Counted from the stretch's first letter, positions 44,591 through 53,673 are shown. The stretch is 64,000 nt of DNA from Cyclobacteriaceae bacterium (GCA_013141055.1 JABFRS010000002.1:186001-250000), one strand, 5' to 3'. Made by a program: numbers and translations. The notes: generated from the letters alone by a model not told the origin.

Positions 44591-45841
44591 ATGGACCCAA
44601 TTATCAACAAAGTACCTTTTAACAGACGCTCAATATTTGCTGGCGTAATAGCCGTAATTGCGTTTATCTTATTCCTCATCATCAATCCATTCTCATGGAA
44701 TGATGCCGGCAACAGAACCGTTGTTGAAAGAACAACCGGACAGCAGATCGTTCAATTTGCGCCCGGAATATTCTATGCAGGTTTCTTCGCAAAAGAAAAA
44801 GAATGGCCTAATCAGATATCCGTTACCTATCAGGCAGAAGCTGCCAATGCAGATCTGGAAGACAACGGCATTGAGGTGGGTCAGATCATGATCCGTTTCA
44901 GTGATGCGACAACAGCCAATGTAAAAGGGATTACCCAATTCATCCTTCCATCCGATGAAAAGGAGATGATCCTCATTCACAACACCCATCGTACACCTCA
45001 ATCACTGGTGAGCAAAAGACTTGCTCCTTATACAAAGGAGTGTCTTCAATCTTCAGCACAGTTGATGAGCAGTGAGAAACACTATGGTGGCGGTCGTGCA
45101 CAGATGGCCCAGGATTTCATGGACCAGCTTAAAGAAGGAGTCTATCTTCTGATCACAGAAGAGAATCTTGTTTACGATTCATTGGAAAAGGAGAAGAAGC
45201 GTGTTTATCAGACCTCCATTCAGTATGACAAAAAGAGTGCATTGCCAAAACGCAAGCTTTCTTCCATTAAGGAATATGGTATTACGGTAGCCGATGCTGC
45301 CATCACAGATGTTGATTATGAAGATAAAGTGGATCAGAAGCTTGTGAAGATCATCGATGCTGTGACCAAGTCATCCATTTCAAAACAAGAGTTGATGACA
45401 GCTCAGCAGCAAACACTTACTGCCAAAGCCAAAGGTGAGCAGGCTCTTGTTGAAATTGAATATCAGCAGAAGCAGGAACAAACCAAGCAGGTGGTAGAAG
45501 CCGAAACAAAGGTTAAAGTTGCTGAGCAAGACAAGCTTCAGCAGAAAATCGCTTATGAAGGTGCTATTCTGGAAGCAAAGAAGATCAAAGAAATGGCCGA
45601 TGCTCAGGCCTATGCACGTTCACGCATCATGCAGGCGGATGGTGCCCTTGAGATGAAGTTGAATGCACAGGTTGAAGTTCAAAAGGCATGGGCCGATGCG
45701 TTCAGTAAATATACGGGTGCCATTGTTCCTCAATTCCAGACTGGTGGCGGACCGACGACCAATGGTGCGATCAGCTTTATGGATATCATGACTGCCAAGA
45801 CTGCAAGAGATTTTGCAGTAGATATGAAGACAAAGAACTAA
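44591..45841 (+). CDS. SPFH/Band-7 domain membrane protein
   Basis: A 416-residue protein with one N-terminal helix (about 15-35, AGVIAVIAFILFLII) and an SPFH domain (about 40-270), followed by a long Gln/Glu/Lys-rich coiled coil (about 265-370) and a short C-terminal domain. This is the prohibitin/flotillin arrangement. Such proteins form large membrane-associated rings that organise membrane microdomains or control membrane proteases. The Bacteroidota branch is uncharacterised. It follows the single-helix microprotein by 5 nt and is ended by a strong terminator. Confidence 0.85.
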   Translation: MDPIINKVPFNRRSIFAGVIAVIAFILFLIINPFSWNDAGNRTVVERTTGQQIVQFAPGIFYAGFFAKEKEWPNQISVTYQAEAANADLEDNGIEVGQIMIRFSDATTANVKGITQFILPSDEKEMILIHNTHRTPQSLVSKRLAPYTKECLQSSAQLMSSEKHYGGGRAQMAQDFMDQLKEGVYLLITEENLVYDSLEKEKKRVYQTSIQYDKKSALPKRKLSSIKEYGITVADAAITDVDYEDKVDQKLVKIIDAVTKSSISKQELMTAQQQTLTAKAKGEQALVEIEYQQKQEQTKQVVEAETKVKVAEQDKLQQKIAYEGAILEAKKIKEMADAQAYARSRIMQADGALEMKLNAQVEVQKAWADAFSKYTGAIVPQFQTGGGPTTNGAISFMDIMTAKTARDFAVDMKTKN

Positions 45842-45862
45842 TTAGAAATAATTCCTAGAATG

Positions 45863-45893
45863 AAAAGAGCGGATGTCATTCCGCTCTTTTTTT
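45863..45893 (+). terminator. Terminator after the SPFH gene
   Basis: AAAAGAGCGGA (45863-45873) pairs with TCCGCTCTTTT (45880-45890) and continues into TTT. Stop codon 21 nt upstream. Confidence 0.9.
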
Positions 45894-45928
45894 GTGCAGA
45901 AAATCCTACTTTTAATCAAACTTGAATT

Positions 45929-46405
45929 ATGAGAGTATCTCTTTTGATATTGATGGCCGGTATTGTGTTCGTTTCATGTACTTCAAAAACGGAAACAGCA
46001 GAGGATACCGGGAAACTCCCTGACACGCGACCATTGGATCTTGTACTCAAGATGAGGGAAGATGGTGGAATGATGAATCACCAAACGAATCTTTATATCT
46101 CTGCTGATAGTTCCTTTTTTAAGGTTTCTGATCATAATATAGATAGCATTACATTCTTCAAGCTGACAGATGTTCAAATGGACAGTCTTTACTTGGTATT
46201 GAAGACTAATCAGTTTGATGAAATAAAATACCTAATGGACACTGCTGTCCTTGATCGCGGAGGACTTTCCGTAGATGTCTTCTGGAATAACAATCAGAAT
46301 ATCATTTCCGTGGATGACTCCGGTCAGGCTTTTGTCGATGAGCGTTGGCACAAGCAATGGGGAGCTGTGTTGCAATACCTGGATCAGTATATTGATAAGA
46401 GATGA
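45929..46405 (+). CDS. Small lipoprotein, unknown function
   Basis: A 158-residue predicted lipoprotein: short signal peptide with lipobox IVFVSC (Cys17), then a beta-rich domain of about 130 residues (RPLDLVLKMREDGG, HQTNLYISADSSFFKV, DERWHKQWGAVLQYLDQ). No motif that I recognise. The two ends (DLVLKM...GG and the C-terminal helix) suggest a small cystatin-like or lipocalin-like fold, but that is a guess. Ends 6 nt before the convergent TspO-like gene, with no separate terminator visible. Confidence 0.6.
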   Translation: MRVSLLILMAGIVFVSCTSKTETAEDTGKLPDTRPLDLVLKMREDGGMMNHQTNLYISADSSFFKVSDHNIDSITFFKLTDVQMDSLYLVLKTNQFDEIKYLMDTAVLDRGGLSVDVFWNNNQNIISVDDSGQAFVDERWHKQWGAVLQYLDQYIDKR

Positions 46406-46410
46406 AGGGA

Positions 46411-47196
46411 TCACTTATGATTTACGATCCCTCCTTCTGTTTGAAAGAACCGCACCAGGGCATGGCACATGACAAAAAGAAGAATGAAGATTGATGAAAC
46501 CAGTGCGATCATTCCGATGTTTGGATGATCAAGTTGTCTTTGATCCCAGATACCAATAGATGCCCACACGATCACGAGAGGATAGATAAAATTATTATAA
46601 CGGCTCTCTACAACAATCGCGAGTGCTCCGGCAACAATAACCATTGCGATGGTCCATTGCTCGGCAGTCAGAGATGCTCCATCCCATTTCAGATCAATTA
46701 GTGTGACAGCAGCGCACGCAATTGTGGCGACCGATATCCATCCGCAGAACAAACTAAAAGGAACCCAAAGCCAGCGATTGAAATTTCTGTCTTCGATCGC
46801 ACGCGTGGATCTGGTTAGCATCACAATGCTGATAACAAGGGTAATGATCAGAATAATTAGACTTAGAAGAATGTACCGATGAGTAAAGGCAAGTATCCAG
46901 GCTGAGCCCAGAATGTTGGCTGCAATCAGGTAGGGTGACAGTTGATCATAAATCTTAACATTGCGTTGGGAAGGCAACAACTGAACGATTGCATAGATAA
47001 CGAATGACAAATAGATAAGGCCCCAAATACTAAAGACATATCCGGCCGGCGTAAAGAGGTCATTGTAGCTCCTGCTTATTTCTGCAATGTCCGGGGTATT
47101 GAAAATTCTGGTGTACAATCCATTAAAGGCGATGTTCAACAAAACTGCCAGAAGCGTAAGCCATCGCAATGCAATGTTGGAAGCTGTATTTTTCAT
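46411..47196 (-). CDS. TspO/MBR-related tryptophan-rich sensory protein
   Basis: A 261-residue integral membrane protein with about seven predicted helices. The motif FTPAGYVFSIWGLIY (residues about 49-63), repeated Trp residues and the FNRWLWVPFSLFCGWISVATIA segment match the extended TspO-like family. TspO binds tetrapyrroles and has roles in stress. This extended version is common in Bacteroidota and is not the canonical five-helix protein; function not proven. Convergent with the small lipoprotein gene. Confidence 0.8.
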   Translation of the reverse strand: MKNTASNIALRWLTLLAVLLNIAFNGLYTRIFNTPDIAEISRSYNDLFTPAGYVFSIWGLIYLSFVIYAIVQLLPSQRNVKIYDQLSPYLIAANILGSAWILAFTHRYILLSLIILIITLVISIVMLTRSTRAIEDRNFNRWLWVPFSLFCGWISVATIACAAVTLIDLKWDGASLTAEQWTIAMVIVAGALAIVVESRYNNFIYPLVIVWASIGIWDQRQLDHPNIGMIALVSSIFILLFVMCHALVRFFQTEGGIVNHK

Positions 47197-47329
47197 GCAT
47201 TACAGGTTGCAATTTGCATACCTGAAGGATTTCATTTCAGCAGTATTCGCATGATGAATTTGTGTATAAAATTTTCCACAAAATCTCTTCCGACTCTTCT
47301 GACACGAGCCTCATTGGCACATATGTTTA

Positions 47330-47337
47330 TATTTGTA
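47330..47337 (+). promoter_or_regulatory. Predicted -7 box of the rhomboid gene
   Basis: TATATTTG near 47330 matches TAnnTTTG. An upstream ATTGG is at roughly the distance expected for a -33 element but is only a partial match. It lies about 20 nt before the TTG start at 47356. Confidence 0.5.
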
Positions 47338-47355
47338 AGGATTTAACCCTTCTCT

Positions 47356-47988
47356 TTGGAATTTTCATTCACTCTTCTGATCGTTATCGTTACTGTGGCC
47401 ATCAGCTTCTTCGTTTTCAGTCGTCCGGGTTTGATGAACCGACTGATGATGAATCCCTATAACATCAATAGAAAGAATCAGTTTGAGCGATTTATAACCT
47501 CTGGGTTTATCCATAAAGATTACACTCACCTGGGTCTAAACATGTTCTCATTATATTTTCTTGGTCTGGCTGTAGAGCATGATTTTATTGTACTGTTTGG
47601 AACGACGGGGATTTACTACTACCTGATGCTTTACCTTCTGGCAATTGCCGTGTCTGACCTGCCTACTTATTTCAAGGAGAAGAACAATCCCAATTACAAT
47701 TCTTTGGGTGCATCAGGGGGTGTGGCTGCTGTTGTCTTTGCTTTCATCATTCTTGAACCCATGCGTTACCTATGTCTGTTCTTTGCTCTCTGCATGCCAG
47801 GATTCATTCTGGGATCATTGTATCTGGTCTATTCATACTTTCAGAGCAAGAGAGCTAAAGACAATATCAATCACGATGCTCATTTGTATGGTTCTCTGTT
47901 TGGATTGATCTTCTGTGTCATCGTTTATCCCAGATCCATTATAAGTTTCTACGAACAGGTCAGCGGTTGGCTTGAGCGAATACTTTAA
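47356..47988 (+). CDS. Rhomboid-family intramembrane serine protease
   Basis: A 210-residue membrane protease starting at TTG (47356). Catalytic Ser120 in SLGASGGVAA and His176 in HDAHLYGSLFG form the dyad; the HxxxN segment THLGLNMFS (58-62) is also present. Six predicted helices. The TTG start is preferred because the downstream ATG (residue 27) would remove the first helix and the upstream frame is closed by stop codons. It cleaves single-pass membrane proteins within the bilayer; the substrate is unknown. Its stop lies inside the N-terminal region of the next gene's longer frame, but 16 nt before the chosen start there. Confidence 0.85.
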   Translation: MEFSFTLLIVIVTVAISFFVFSRPGLMNRLMMNPYNINRKNQFERFITSGFIHKDYTHLGLNMFSLYFLGLAVEHDFIVLFGTTGIYYYLMLYLLAIAVSDLPTYFKEKNNPNYNSLGASGGVAAVVFAFIILEPMRYLCLFFALCMPGFILGSLYLVYSYFQSKRAKDNINHDAHLYGSLFGLIFCVIVYPRSIISFYEQVSGWLERIL

Positions 47989-48004
47989 TAGTTACCTTTG
48001 CGGG

Positions 48005-49330
48005 ATGGAACACTCTCTGAACACCCGATACGCCGAATTTCTCAAGAATCTTAGTATCCCTTCATTTACTGAAATGCAGGAAGAGGTTATAGAAAAGTCA
48101 GGTTCCGGCGACAATCTGTTGGTGCTTGCCCCCACAGGATCTGGCAAGACCTTATCATTTTTGATTCCTTTGATTAATAAGCTGAACAGTCAATCAAAGG
48201 AAGTCCAGGCATTGATCGTAGCTCCGTCACGGGAATTATCATTGCAGATCGAACAGGTTCTTCGTTCCATGAAGACTTCCTATAAAGTAAGTTGTGTGTA
48301 TGGCGGCCATTCTGTAAAGATTGAACAAAACAGCTTAAGTGAGGCACCTGCGATTGTCATCGGAACACCAGGCCGCCTGGCAGATCATATCAGGAGGAAA
48401 TCATTTGATCCATCTTACATCCGCATGGTAGTTCTGGATGAATTTGATAAATCCCTGCAGATGGGCTTTCAGGAAGAGCTTAAAGTTGTTTTCAATGCAC
48501 TAAGCGGGAGGCAACAATACATTCTGACTTCTGCCACACGGCTTGATCCATTACCAGACTTTACACCTTTTAAGAAATTCGAAACGCTCAATTATCTGAA
48601 GGGTGAAGTTGAATCAAAATTAAAGTTAAAGCTGATCCACACCCGCAGTGTGGACAAGATCGAAACATTGCTGAAGCTTGTTTCAAGATTTAACCAGGAG
48701 GTTTGTATCGTTTTTTGTAATCACCGTGATGCAGTTGATAGAATCAGTGCTCTCTTCACCAACTACAAATTTGAGCATGGTATTCTTCATGGTGCTATGG
48801 AACAGATCGATCGGGAAAAAAATCTTATAAAATTCAGAGGCGGGGCTCATAATGTTTTGATTGCTACTGACCTTGCTTCACGCGGACTTGATGTTCCTGA
48901 GATCCGACATATTGTACACTATCAACTCCCTCTTCAGCAGGAAGCCTTTGTTCATCGTAACGGACGAACGGCCCGCATGCATGCAGAGGGTGATGCCTAT
49001 TTAATTATTGCAGAAGATGAAACTCTTCCGGAATACATCGACAAATCTGTTTCAGAATTGAAATTATCCGGAAAGATCGAACTTCCTCCCCCTCCTGCGT
49101 TCTCTTGCCTTTACATCAGCGCAGGCAAGAAAGATAAGATCAGCAAAGGTGATATAGTAGGATTGTTAACCAAGAAAGGTGAATTGCTGGCAGATGAAAT
49201 AGGGTTAATCACAACACTGGATCATGCTTCGTATGTTTCTATCAAACGTTCCAAGCTTATGAAAACCCTCGCCAATATTAAGAACGAAAAATTAAAGGGT
49301 TCTAAGGTGAAGATTGAAGTGGCTAACTAG
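48005..49330 (+). CDS. DEAD-box RNA helicase, DbpA-like
   Basis: A 441-residue helicase; start ATG at 48005. Motifs: Q-motif segment FTEMQEEVI, Walker A APTGSGKT (about 42-49), motif Ib GTPGRL, motif II DEFD (145-148, where canonical DEAD has Ala), motif III SAT, motif V ATDLASRGLD, motif VI HRNGRTAR (canonical HRxGRxGR, G to A in the last repeat). The C-terminal domain from about 360 resembles the RNA-binding domain of DbpA, which targets 23S rRNA, with KGDIVGLLTKKG and ASYVSIKRSK. Likely role in ribosome assembly or cold-dependent RNA unwinding. DEFD is a conservative departure whose effect is not known. Confidence 0.85.
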   Translation: MEHSLNTRYAEFLKNLSIPSFTEMQEEVIEKSGSGDNLLVLAPTGSGKTLSFLIPLINKLNSQSKEVQALIVAPSRELSLQIEQVLRSMKTSYKVSCVYGGHSVKIEQNSLSEAPAIVIGTPGRLADHIRRKSFDPSYIRMVVLDEFDKSLQMGFQEELKVVFNALSGRQQYILTSATRLDPLPDFTPFKKFETLNYLKGEVESKLKLKLIHTRSVDKIETLLKLVSRFNQEVCIVFCNHRDAVDRISALFTNYKFEHGILHGAMEQIDREKNLIKFRGGAHNVLIATDLASRGLDVPEIRHIVHYQLPLQQEAFVHRNGRTARMHAEGDAYLIIAEDETLPEYIDKSVSELKLSGKIELPPPPAFSCLYISAGKKDKISKGDIVGLLTKKGELLADEIGLITTLDHASYVSIKRSKLMKTLANIKNEKLKGSKVKIEVAN

Positions 49331-49349
49331 CAAAAATATCTTTGTGCTT

Positions 49350-51005
49350 TTATTCTGATTGCCTTAGCGGAAGGTAAATATCAAATTCTGCCCCCTCTCC
49401 TGGGATTCCCCTTGCGGTAATGAACCCATCATGACTATCCACGATCTTCTTACAGATCGACAATCCAATGCCTGTACCCGAGTAGTTATCCTTTGAATGA
49501 AGTCGCTGGAATAATTCAAATATTTTATCTGCATATTTCTGCTCAAACCCGATTCCATTGTCTGAAATGGACAGCTTAAAATAGTTTTCATAATCTTTAA
49601 TACCCGGGACATCAATTTGATTTGCAGCCACCCTCTCCACATCAATCCGGATCATCGGCTGGACACCTTCCTTGCTATACTTGATGGAATTGGAAATCAG
49701 GTTAATAAGAAGTTGCCGGAATTGAAATGGAATAATATTCAATACAGGAAGTCTGGCAGCATGAATTCTCACATTTTTTTCCTTTATCATTTCTGCAAGA
49801 TCATTTTTAACATCTTCCAGCAATGCAGAAAGGTCGACCGGCTCAAATATCTTGGGTGAGGCAACCGTTCTGGAAAAAGATAAGAAGTCGTCAATAAGTT
49901 TCTGCATGCGACCTGCCGCCTGATGCATTTTCTCAGCATAACCTCTGGTTGTTGGCGGCAATGTCAATCCATCGGAAGCATTCAGCATTCGGTCTCCGAA
50001 GATTCTTATCTTCCTTAGAGGTTCCTGCAGATCGTGACTGGCTACAAAATTAAAGGACTCGAGTTCTTTATTCGTGCGTTGTAATTCTGCATTGGTGTGC
50101 TCCAGGGATTCATTAAGGGAAGCTAGTTGCTGTGTCTTAGCACTACGTTCTGTAATATCCATTACAGTTCCCACTACTTTAACAGGCTTTGTGCCATCGT
50201 ATAGTACTTTGCCACGCGTCCAAAGCACCTTGTCTGTCTTCCTCTTATAACGATACTCGCAATCAAAGTGTCCAACTTCAAATCCTTTCGTCATCGCTTT
50301 TGAAAGCTTTTCCCGATCGTCAGGATAAACATCATTCATAAACGACTCCATACTCTCTGGACGATCAAATTCAAAAATCTTATAAACCTGAGGAGTATAA
50401 ATTGAATTCTTACCTGCAAGATCCCATTCAAAGCTTCCGATCTGTCCTATTTCCTGTGCTTCCAGCAATTCCTGTTCACGTCTTTGCAATGCCGCGTGAG
50501 TATCATTGATTTTCTCCTGTTGCAGGCGTATAAAAACGTTAAACATCGTAGTGTCCTGGATCATCGTCCAACGATCCACTTCTTCCATCACCTGAGTGAA
50601 ATGAAGTATATCCTTTGCATATCCGATCAGCAGATCACGCAATACCTTACGACGCATAAAACTCACGAGTACAATATCTTCCGTTACGATCTGATCCCGC
50701 TGAATCATTGGAAGCTGATTCGTAATCCAGTTTTTAGTGGTTGTCTCAATAATTTCCGACGCCCTGTTTTCCACCAGCAATTGCATGGTCTCACGATTGC
50801 GTTCCATGCTCATCCCGATAAGCTGTTCTTCTGAAAAGTTTGAGAAATACCGAAGCAATGGAATATCAAGTTCCCTTGAGATTTTAAGAGAAAGATGCGC
50901 GTACTCGCTTAATTTATTGTCAAGAATATATTGAGCATAGCCCGGCAAGTGCACAAAGTTCAGTCTGGAATTTAATTCTGGGGGTATGTGAAGCCTGGAT
51001 TCCAT
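49350..51005 (-). CDS. Soluble hybrid sensor: N-terminal helical domain, PAS, histidine kinase
   Basis: A 551-residue protein. Residues about 1-165 are an all-helical domain I cannot name (it resembles RsbR-N/globin-sensor type). Residues about 185-290 are a PAS domain (GQIGSFEWDLAGKNSIYTPQ...TVMDITER), followed by a HisKA domain with FNFVASHDLQEPLRKI (His324), and HATPase_c with the N-box FRQLLINLISNSIKYS, DNGIGFE and GTGIGLSICKKIV. No membrane helix, so it is cytoplasmic. It is 8 nt after a response regulator gene, the likely partner. Confidence 0.9.
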   Translation of the reverse strand: MESRLHIPPELNSRLNFVHLPGYAQYILDNKLSEYAHLSLKISRELDIPLLRYFSNFSEEQLIGMSMERNRETMQLLVENRASEIIETTTKNWITNQLPMIQRDQIVTEDIVLVSFMRRKVLRDLLIGYAKDILHFTQVMEEVDRWTMIQDTTMFNVFIRLQQEKINDTHAALQRREQELLEAQEIGQIGSFEWDLAGKNSIYTPQVYKIFEFDRPESMESFMNDVYPDDREKLSKAMTKGFEVGHFDCEYRYKRKTDKVLWTRGKVLYDGTKPVKVVGTVMDITERSAKTQQLASLNESLEHTNAELQRTNKELESFNFVASHDLQEPLRKIRIFGDRMLNASDGLTLPPTTRGYAEKMHQAAGRMQKLIDDFLSFSRTVASPKIFEPVDLSALLEDVKNDLAEMIKEKNVRIHAARLPVLNIIPFQFRQLLINLISNSIKYSKEGVQPMIRIDVERVAANQIDVPGIKDYENYFKLSISDNGIGFEQKYADKIFELFQRLHSKDNYSGTGIGLSICKKIVDSHDGFITARGIPGEGAEFDIYLPLRQSE

Positions 51006-51013
51006 TCGTTCTC

Positions 51014-51451
51014 TCAGAAACTAAGGATAAAGTTTTCGCGCGGCTGGTGGGCAAATGTGCTCAGGTCCATATTAATCATCCTTGATATGATTTCTTTTAG
51101 CTTTTGATAGGAATCCGGCTTCCTGACAAAACAAAGGGCACCCAGGCTCCACGCTTTTTCAACTTCGGAAGGGCTGATGGATGTTGAGTAGATAAGAATT
51201 GGAACTTTGCCAAAGACGGGATTTTGCTTGATCTCAGCCAGACACTCGAGTCCATTCTTCAACGGCATATTCAGATCCAAAAAGATCAACTGAGGGAGAT
51301 TGGTCATTCCTGCCAGGTCTCTCATCAGCATATCTCCATTTAAGACGGCGGTAACTTTCACAGAAGGATCCACCTCAGACATTGCCCTGAAAAAAAGCTC
51401 ACGATCATCTTCGTCATCATCTGCCAGCAAAACCCTTAAAATCTTGGTCAT
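51014..51451 (-). CDS. Single-domain response regulator
   Basis: A 145-residue CheY-like receiver. Acidic pocket DDD at 11-13, phosphoacceptor Asp59 in FLDLNMP, Ser/Thr in the YSTS segment around 89-91 and Lys111 in RKPDSY. No DNA-binding output domain is attached, so it signals through protein contacts. It is the first gene of a two-gene unit with the downstream histidine kinase (8 nt gap), so the two should form a phosphorelay. The subfamily resembles Rcp1-type regulators that pair with phytochrome-like kinases. Confidence 0.9.
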   Translation of the reverse strand: MTKILRVLLADDDEDDRELFFRAMSEVDPSVKVTAVLNGDMLMRDLAGMTNLPQLIFLDLNMPLKNGLECLAEIKQNPVFGKVPILIYSTSISPSEVEKAWSLGALCFVRKPDSYQKLKEIISRMINMDLSTFAHQPRENFILSF

Positions 51452-51588
51452 ATTATATAATCCGAAAAATTATTTAAACCATAGATACAAAACAACAATT
51501 ACCCCTAGATGTTCTCAATTATTGGTTTACCCATATTTAGAAGAGTTCTTGACATCATCCTGCGCAAATTTGCCCTTTAAGAAAGATT

Positions 51589-51816
51589 ATGGAAAAAGTA
51601 AAGCTTACTGTAAATAGTAATGGATCTATAAAAATCGAGGGAGATTTTGAGATTGTTGACGCTGGTGGAAATGCCTATGGCCTTCAGGGCCGGACTGTAG
51701 TTTCTGTTTGTCGCTGTGGCCGGTCAGCCAACAAGCCATTTTGTGATGGTTCCCACAAAGGACATTTTGAACACGAGGCAAAAGCATTTGAACTTCCCCC
51801 TAAGAAAGTTATCTAG
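51589..51816 (+). CDS. CDGSH iron-sulfur domain protein
   Basis: A 75-residue protein with the CDGSH (MitoNEET) signature: Cys41, Cys43, Cys52 and His56 in CRCGRSANKPFCDGSH, which ligate a 2Fe-2S cluster through three Cys and one His. The N-terminal 30 residues form the extra beta strands of the bacterial type. Such proteins are electron carriers or Fe-S donors. The stop overlaps the convergent dinB stop by 4 nt. Confidence 0.92.
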   Translation: MEKVKLTVNSNGSIKIEGDFEIVDAGGNAYGLQGRTVVSVCRCGRSANKPFCDGSHKGHFEHEAKAFELPPKKVI

Positions 51817-52919
51817 AATAATTTGAGCTGATCCGTTGGCTCCTCGTCCTTTTGACGGATAATAGGATCGCCGAAATTGGAAAGGGATATTCCCAGCAGG
51901 CGAATTTTTTTGTCTTCAGAATCTGAAGCAGAGAGTAATTGCTTTGCCGTGCCAGAAATGCTCTCATAATCATTCACCGCTTCTGTGAATGATTGGCTGC
52001 GCGTGGCGAGTTTAAAGTCATGATATTTGATCTTGAGGGTGATGGTTCTTCCTTTCAGACCATTTCGCTTCAGGCGTTCATACAAGACTTCAGCAATCTT
52101 TTCCAGTTCTTCGTTCATTTCACTTAATGTCGTAAGGTCATATGGAAAGGTATCCTCTGCTCCTACTGATTTTGTTTCACGATGAGGTTGAACTTCTCTT
52201 GGATCAATTCCGCGGACGATCTTATAAAAGAACTTTCCAGCCTTTCCAAAGTGCCGAATCAATTCTGCTTCGGTTAATTTTTTAAGATCTGCCCCATTAT
52301 GAAGTCCCAGATTTTTCATTCGGGTCGCAGTCACTTTCCCCACCCCGAAGAATTTTTCCACTGGTAGTGACTCCATGAATGCTTCAATCTTTGAAGGACC
52401 GATAAAAGTAAATCCATCGGGTTTGTTCATGTCTGACGCGATCTTAGCGACAAACTTATTTATTGAAACTCCGGCGGAAGCAGTAAGGTTCAGTTCCTCA
52501 CGAATGGCCTTCCGTATCATCTGAGCAATTTCGATTGCGGATCCAATGTTTTGCTTGTCTTCTGTAACATCGAGAAATGCTTCGTCCAACGAAAGTGGTT
52601 CAATAAGATCTGTATAGCGATGGAATATCTCCCGGATCTTCCTCGATGCTTCTTTATAAGCTTCAAATCTTGGCCTTACAAAAATCACATGGGGGCAAAG
52701 CTGGAGAGCCTTTTTCGAAGACATAGCCGAACGAATTCCAAACTTGCGGGCTTCATAGCTGGCAGTTGCCACCACTCCGCCACGACCCTGCGGTGAGCCA
52801 CCAACAACGATAGGCTTTCCACGATACTCAGGATGATCACGCTGCTCTATCGAAGCATAGAATGCATCCATGTCAACATGAATGATCTTTCGGCGAGGTG
52901 TTTGCGTTTGGTTTTCCAT
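51813..52919 (-). CDS. dinB: DNA polymerase IV
   Basis: A 368-residue Y-family translesion polymerase. Present: HVDMDAFYASIEQRDHPEY with the first catalytic Asp, the SLDEAFLDVT segment with the Asp-Glu pair, the thumb HhH region (FFGVGKVTATRMKNLG) and the little-finger domain. The C-terminus ends in TDQLKLF, a QxxLF-type sliding-clamp binding motif, adjoining a normal length for DinB. It copies past bulky lesions at low fidelity. Control by SOS cannot be shown; I see no LexA box. Confidence 0.93.
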   Translation of the reverse strand: MENQTQTPRRKIIHVDMDAFYASIEQRDHPEYRGKPIVVGGSPQGRGGVVATASYEARKFGIRSAMSSKKALQLCPHVIFVRPRFEAYKEASRKIREIFHRYTDLIEPLSLDEAFLDVTEDKQNIGSAIEIAQMIRKAIREELNLTASAGVSINKFVAKIASDMNKPDGFTFIGPSKIEAFMESLPVEKFFGVGKVTATRMKNLGLHNGADLKKLTEAELIRHFGKAGKFFYKIVRGIDPREVQPHRETKSVGAEDTFPYDLTTLSEMNEELEKIAEVLYERLKRNGLKGRTITLKIKYHDFKLATRSQSFTEAVNDYESISGTAKQLLSASDSEDKKIRLLGISLSNFGDPIIRQKDEEPTDQLKLF

Positions 52920-53009
52920 TTCGGAAACACAAAGTAAAGAGTTTAACGAATCAAAAATAGCCTGATTCTGTTGATGGGCTGAAGCGATTCACTACCTTCA
53001 CGGACGATC

Positions 53010-53591
53010 ATGGATACCAATTCAATCATTAGTTCTATCACACGACACGTCAATCTTGATCCTGCGGAAGAGATGTACTTTAAATCTCTTTTGTTGCCAA
53101 TCAAAGTCCGTCAAGGTGATTTCCCTGAACGTGCCCATGAAATATCGAAGGGAATGCTTTATGTAAATTCCGGATGCCTGATGTCCTACTTTACCGATAA
53201 GCAAGGGACTGATAGAGTTATTCAATTTGCCACTGCAGGCTGGTGGACCGGTGATCTTCACAGTTTTACAAAGCAAATTCCTTCCATCTATACCACGAAG
53301 GCTTTAGCGGACAGCGAAGTGTTCCTGCTTCCTAAAACCGATATGGATGCTGCATTGGAAAGACTTCCAAAGCTTGAACGTTACTTTCGCATGCTGTTCC
53401 AGAATTCATTGGTGGCACATCAGCATCGGCTTGTGCTTGCCTTTTCTGCAACAGCAGAAGAACGTTATCAGGAGTTTGAGCAGAAGTATTCTTCCCTGGA
53501 GCAATATGTTCCACTGAAATACATTGCTTCCTACCTTGGAATTACTCCTGAATTCCTTAGCAAAATCCGTCGGAGAAGGATGGAAAAGTAG
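53010..53591 (+). CDS. Crp/Fnr-family transcription regulator
   Basis: A 193-residue regulator: N-terminal cyclic-nucleotide-binding-type beta roll (about 30-115, GWWTGDLHSFTKQIPSIY) and a C-terminal winged helix-turn-helix (about 150-190, YVPLKYIASYLGITPEFLSKIRRRRM). No cysteine cluster for Fe-S is evident, so it is not Fnr-like; the cNMP pocket arginine cannot be confirmed. It sits immediately upstream of a duplicated operator-like element and of the YceI gene on the same strand, so it likely controls that gene. Confidence 0.85.
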   Translation: MDTNSIISSITRHVNLDPAEEMYFKSLLLPIKVRQGDFPERAHEISKGMLYVNSGCLMSYFTDKQGTDRVIQFATAGWWTGDLHSFTKQIPSIYTTKALADSEVFLLPKTDMDAALERLPKLERYFRMLFQNSLVAHQHRLVLAFSATAEERYQEFEQKYSSLEQYVPLKYIASYLGITPEFLSKIRRRRMEK

Positions 53592-53643
53592 TTTTCTTAA
53601 TCTAGTTCAAGTCCCCCCTCCTGTTTTCTTAACCTGGTTCAAG
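53591..53643 (+). promoter_or_regulatory. Duplicated operator-like element between Crp/Fnr gene and YceI gene
   Basis: GTTTTCTTAATCTAGTTCAAG (21 nt in total, 53591-53611) recurs as GTTTTCTTAACCTGGTTCAAG (53623-53643), 19 of 21 positions identical, exactly 32 nt apart (three helical turns). CTTAACC and GGTTCAAG form an imperfect inverted repeat in the second copy. The second copy ends 22 nt before the -7 box TACCTTTG and occupies the -33 region. Confidence 0.7.
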
Positions 53644-53665
53644 GACCGAGGGCTGTATAGCACCC

Positions 53666-53673
53666 TACCTTTG
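53666..53673 (+). promoter_or_regulatory. Predicted -7 box of the YceI gene
   Basis: TACCTTTG matches TAnnTTTG. Transcription would start near 53680, about 40 nt before the YceI ATG at 53722. Instead of TTTG at -33 there is the second operator-like copy, which is what an activator-dependent promoter would look like. Confidence 0.6.
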
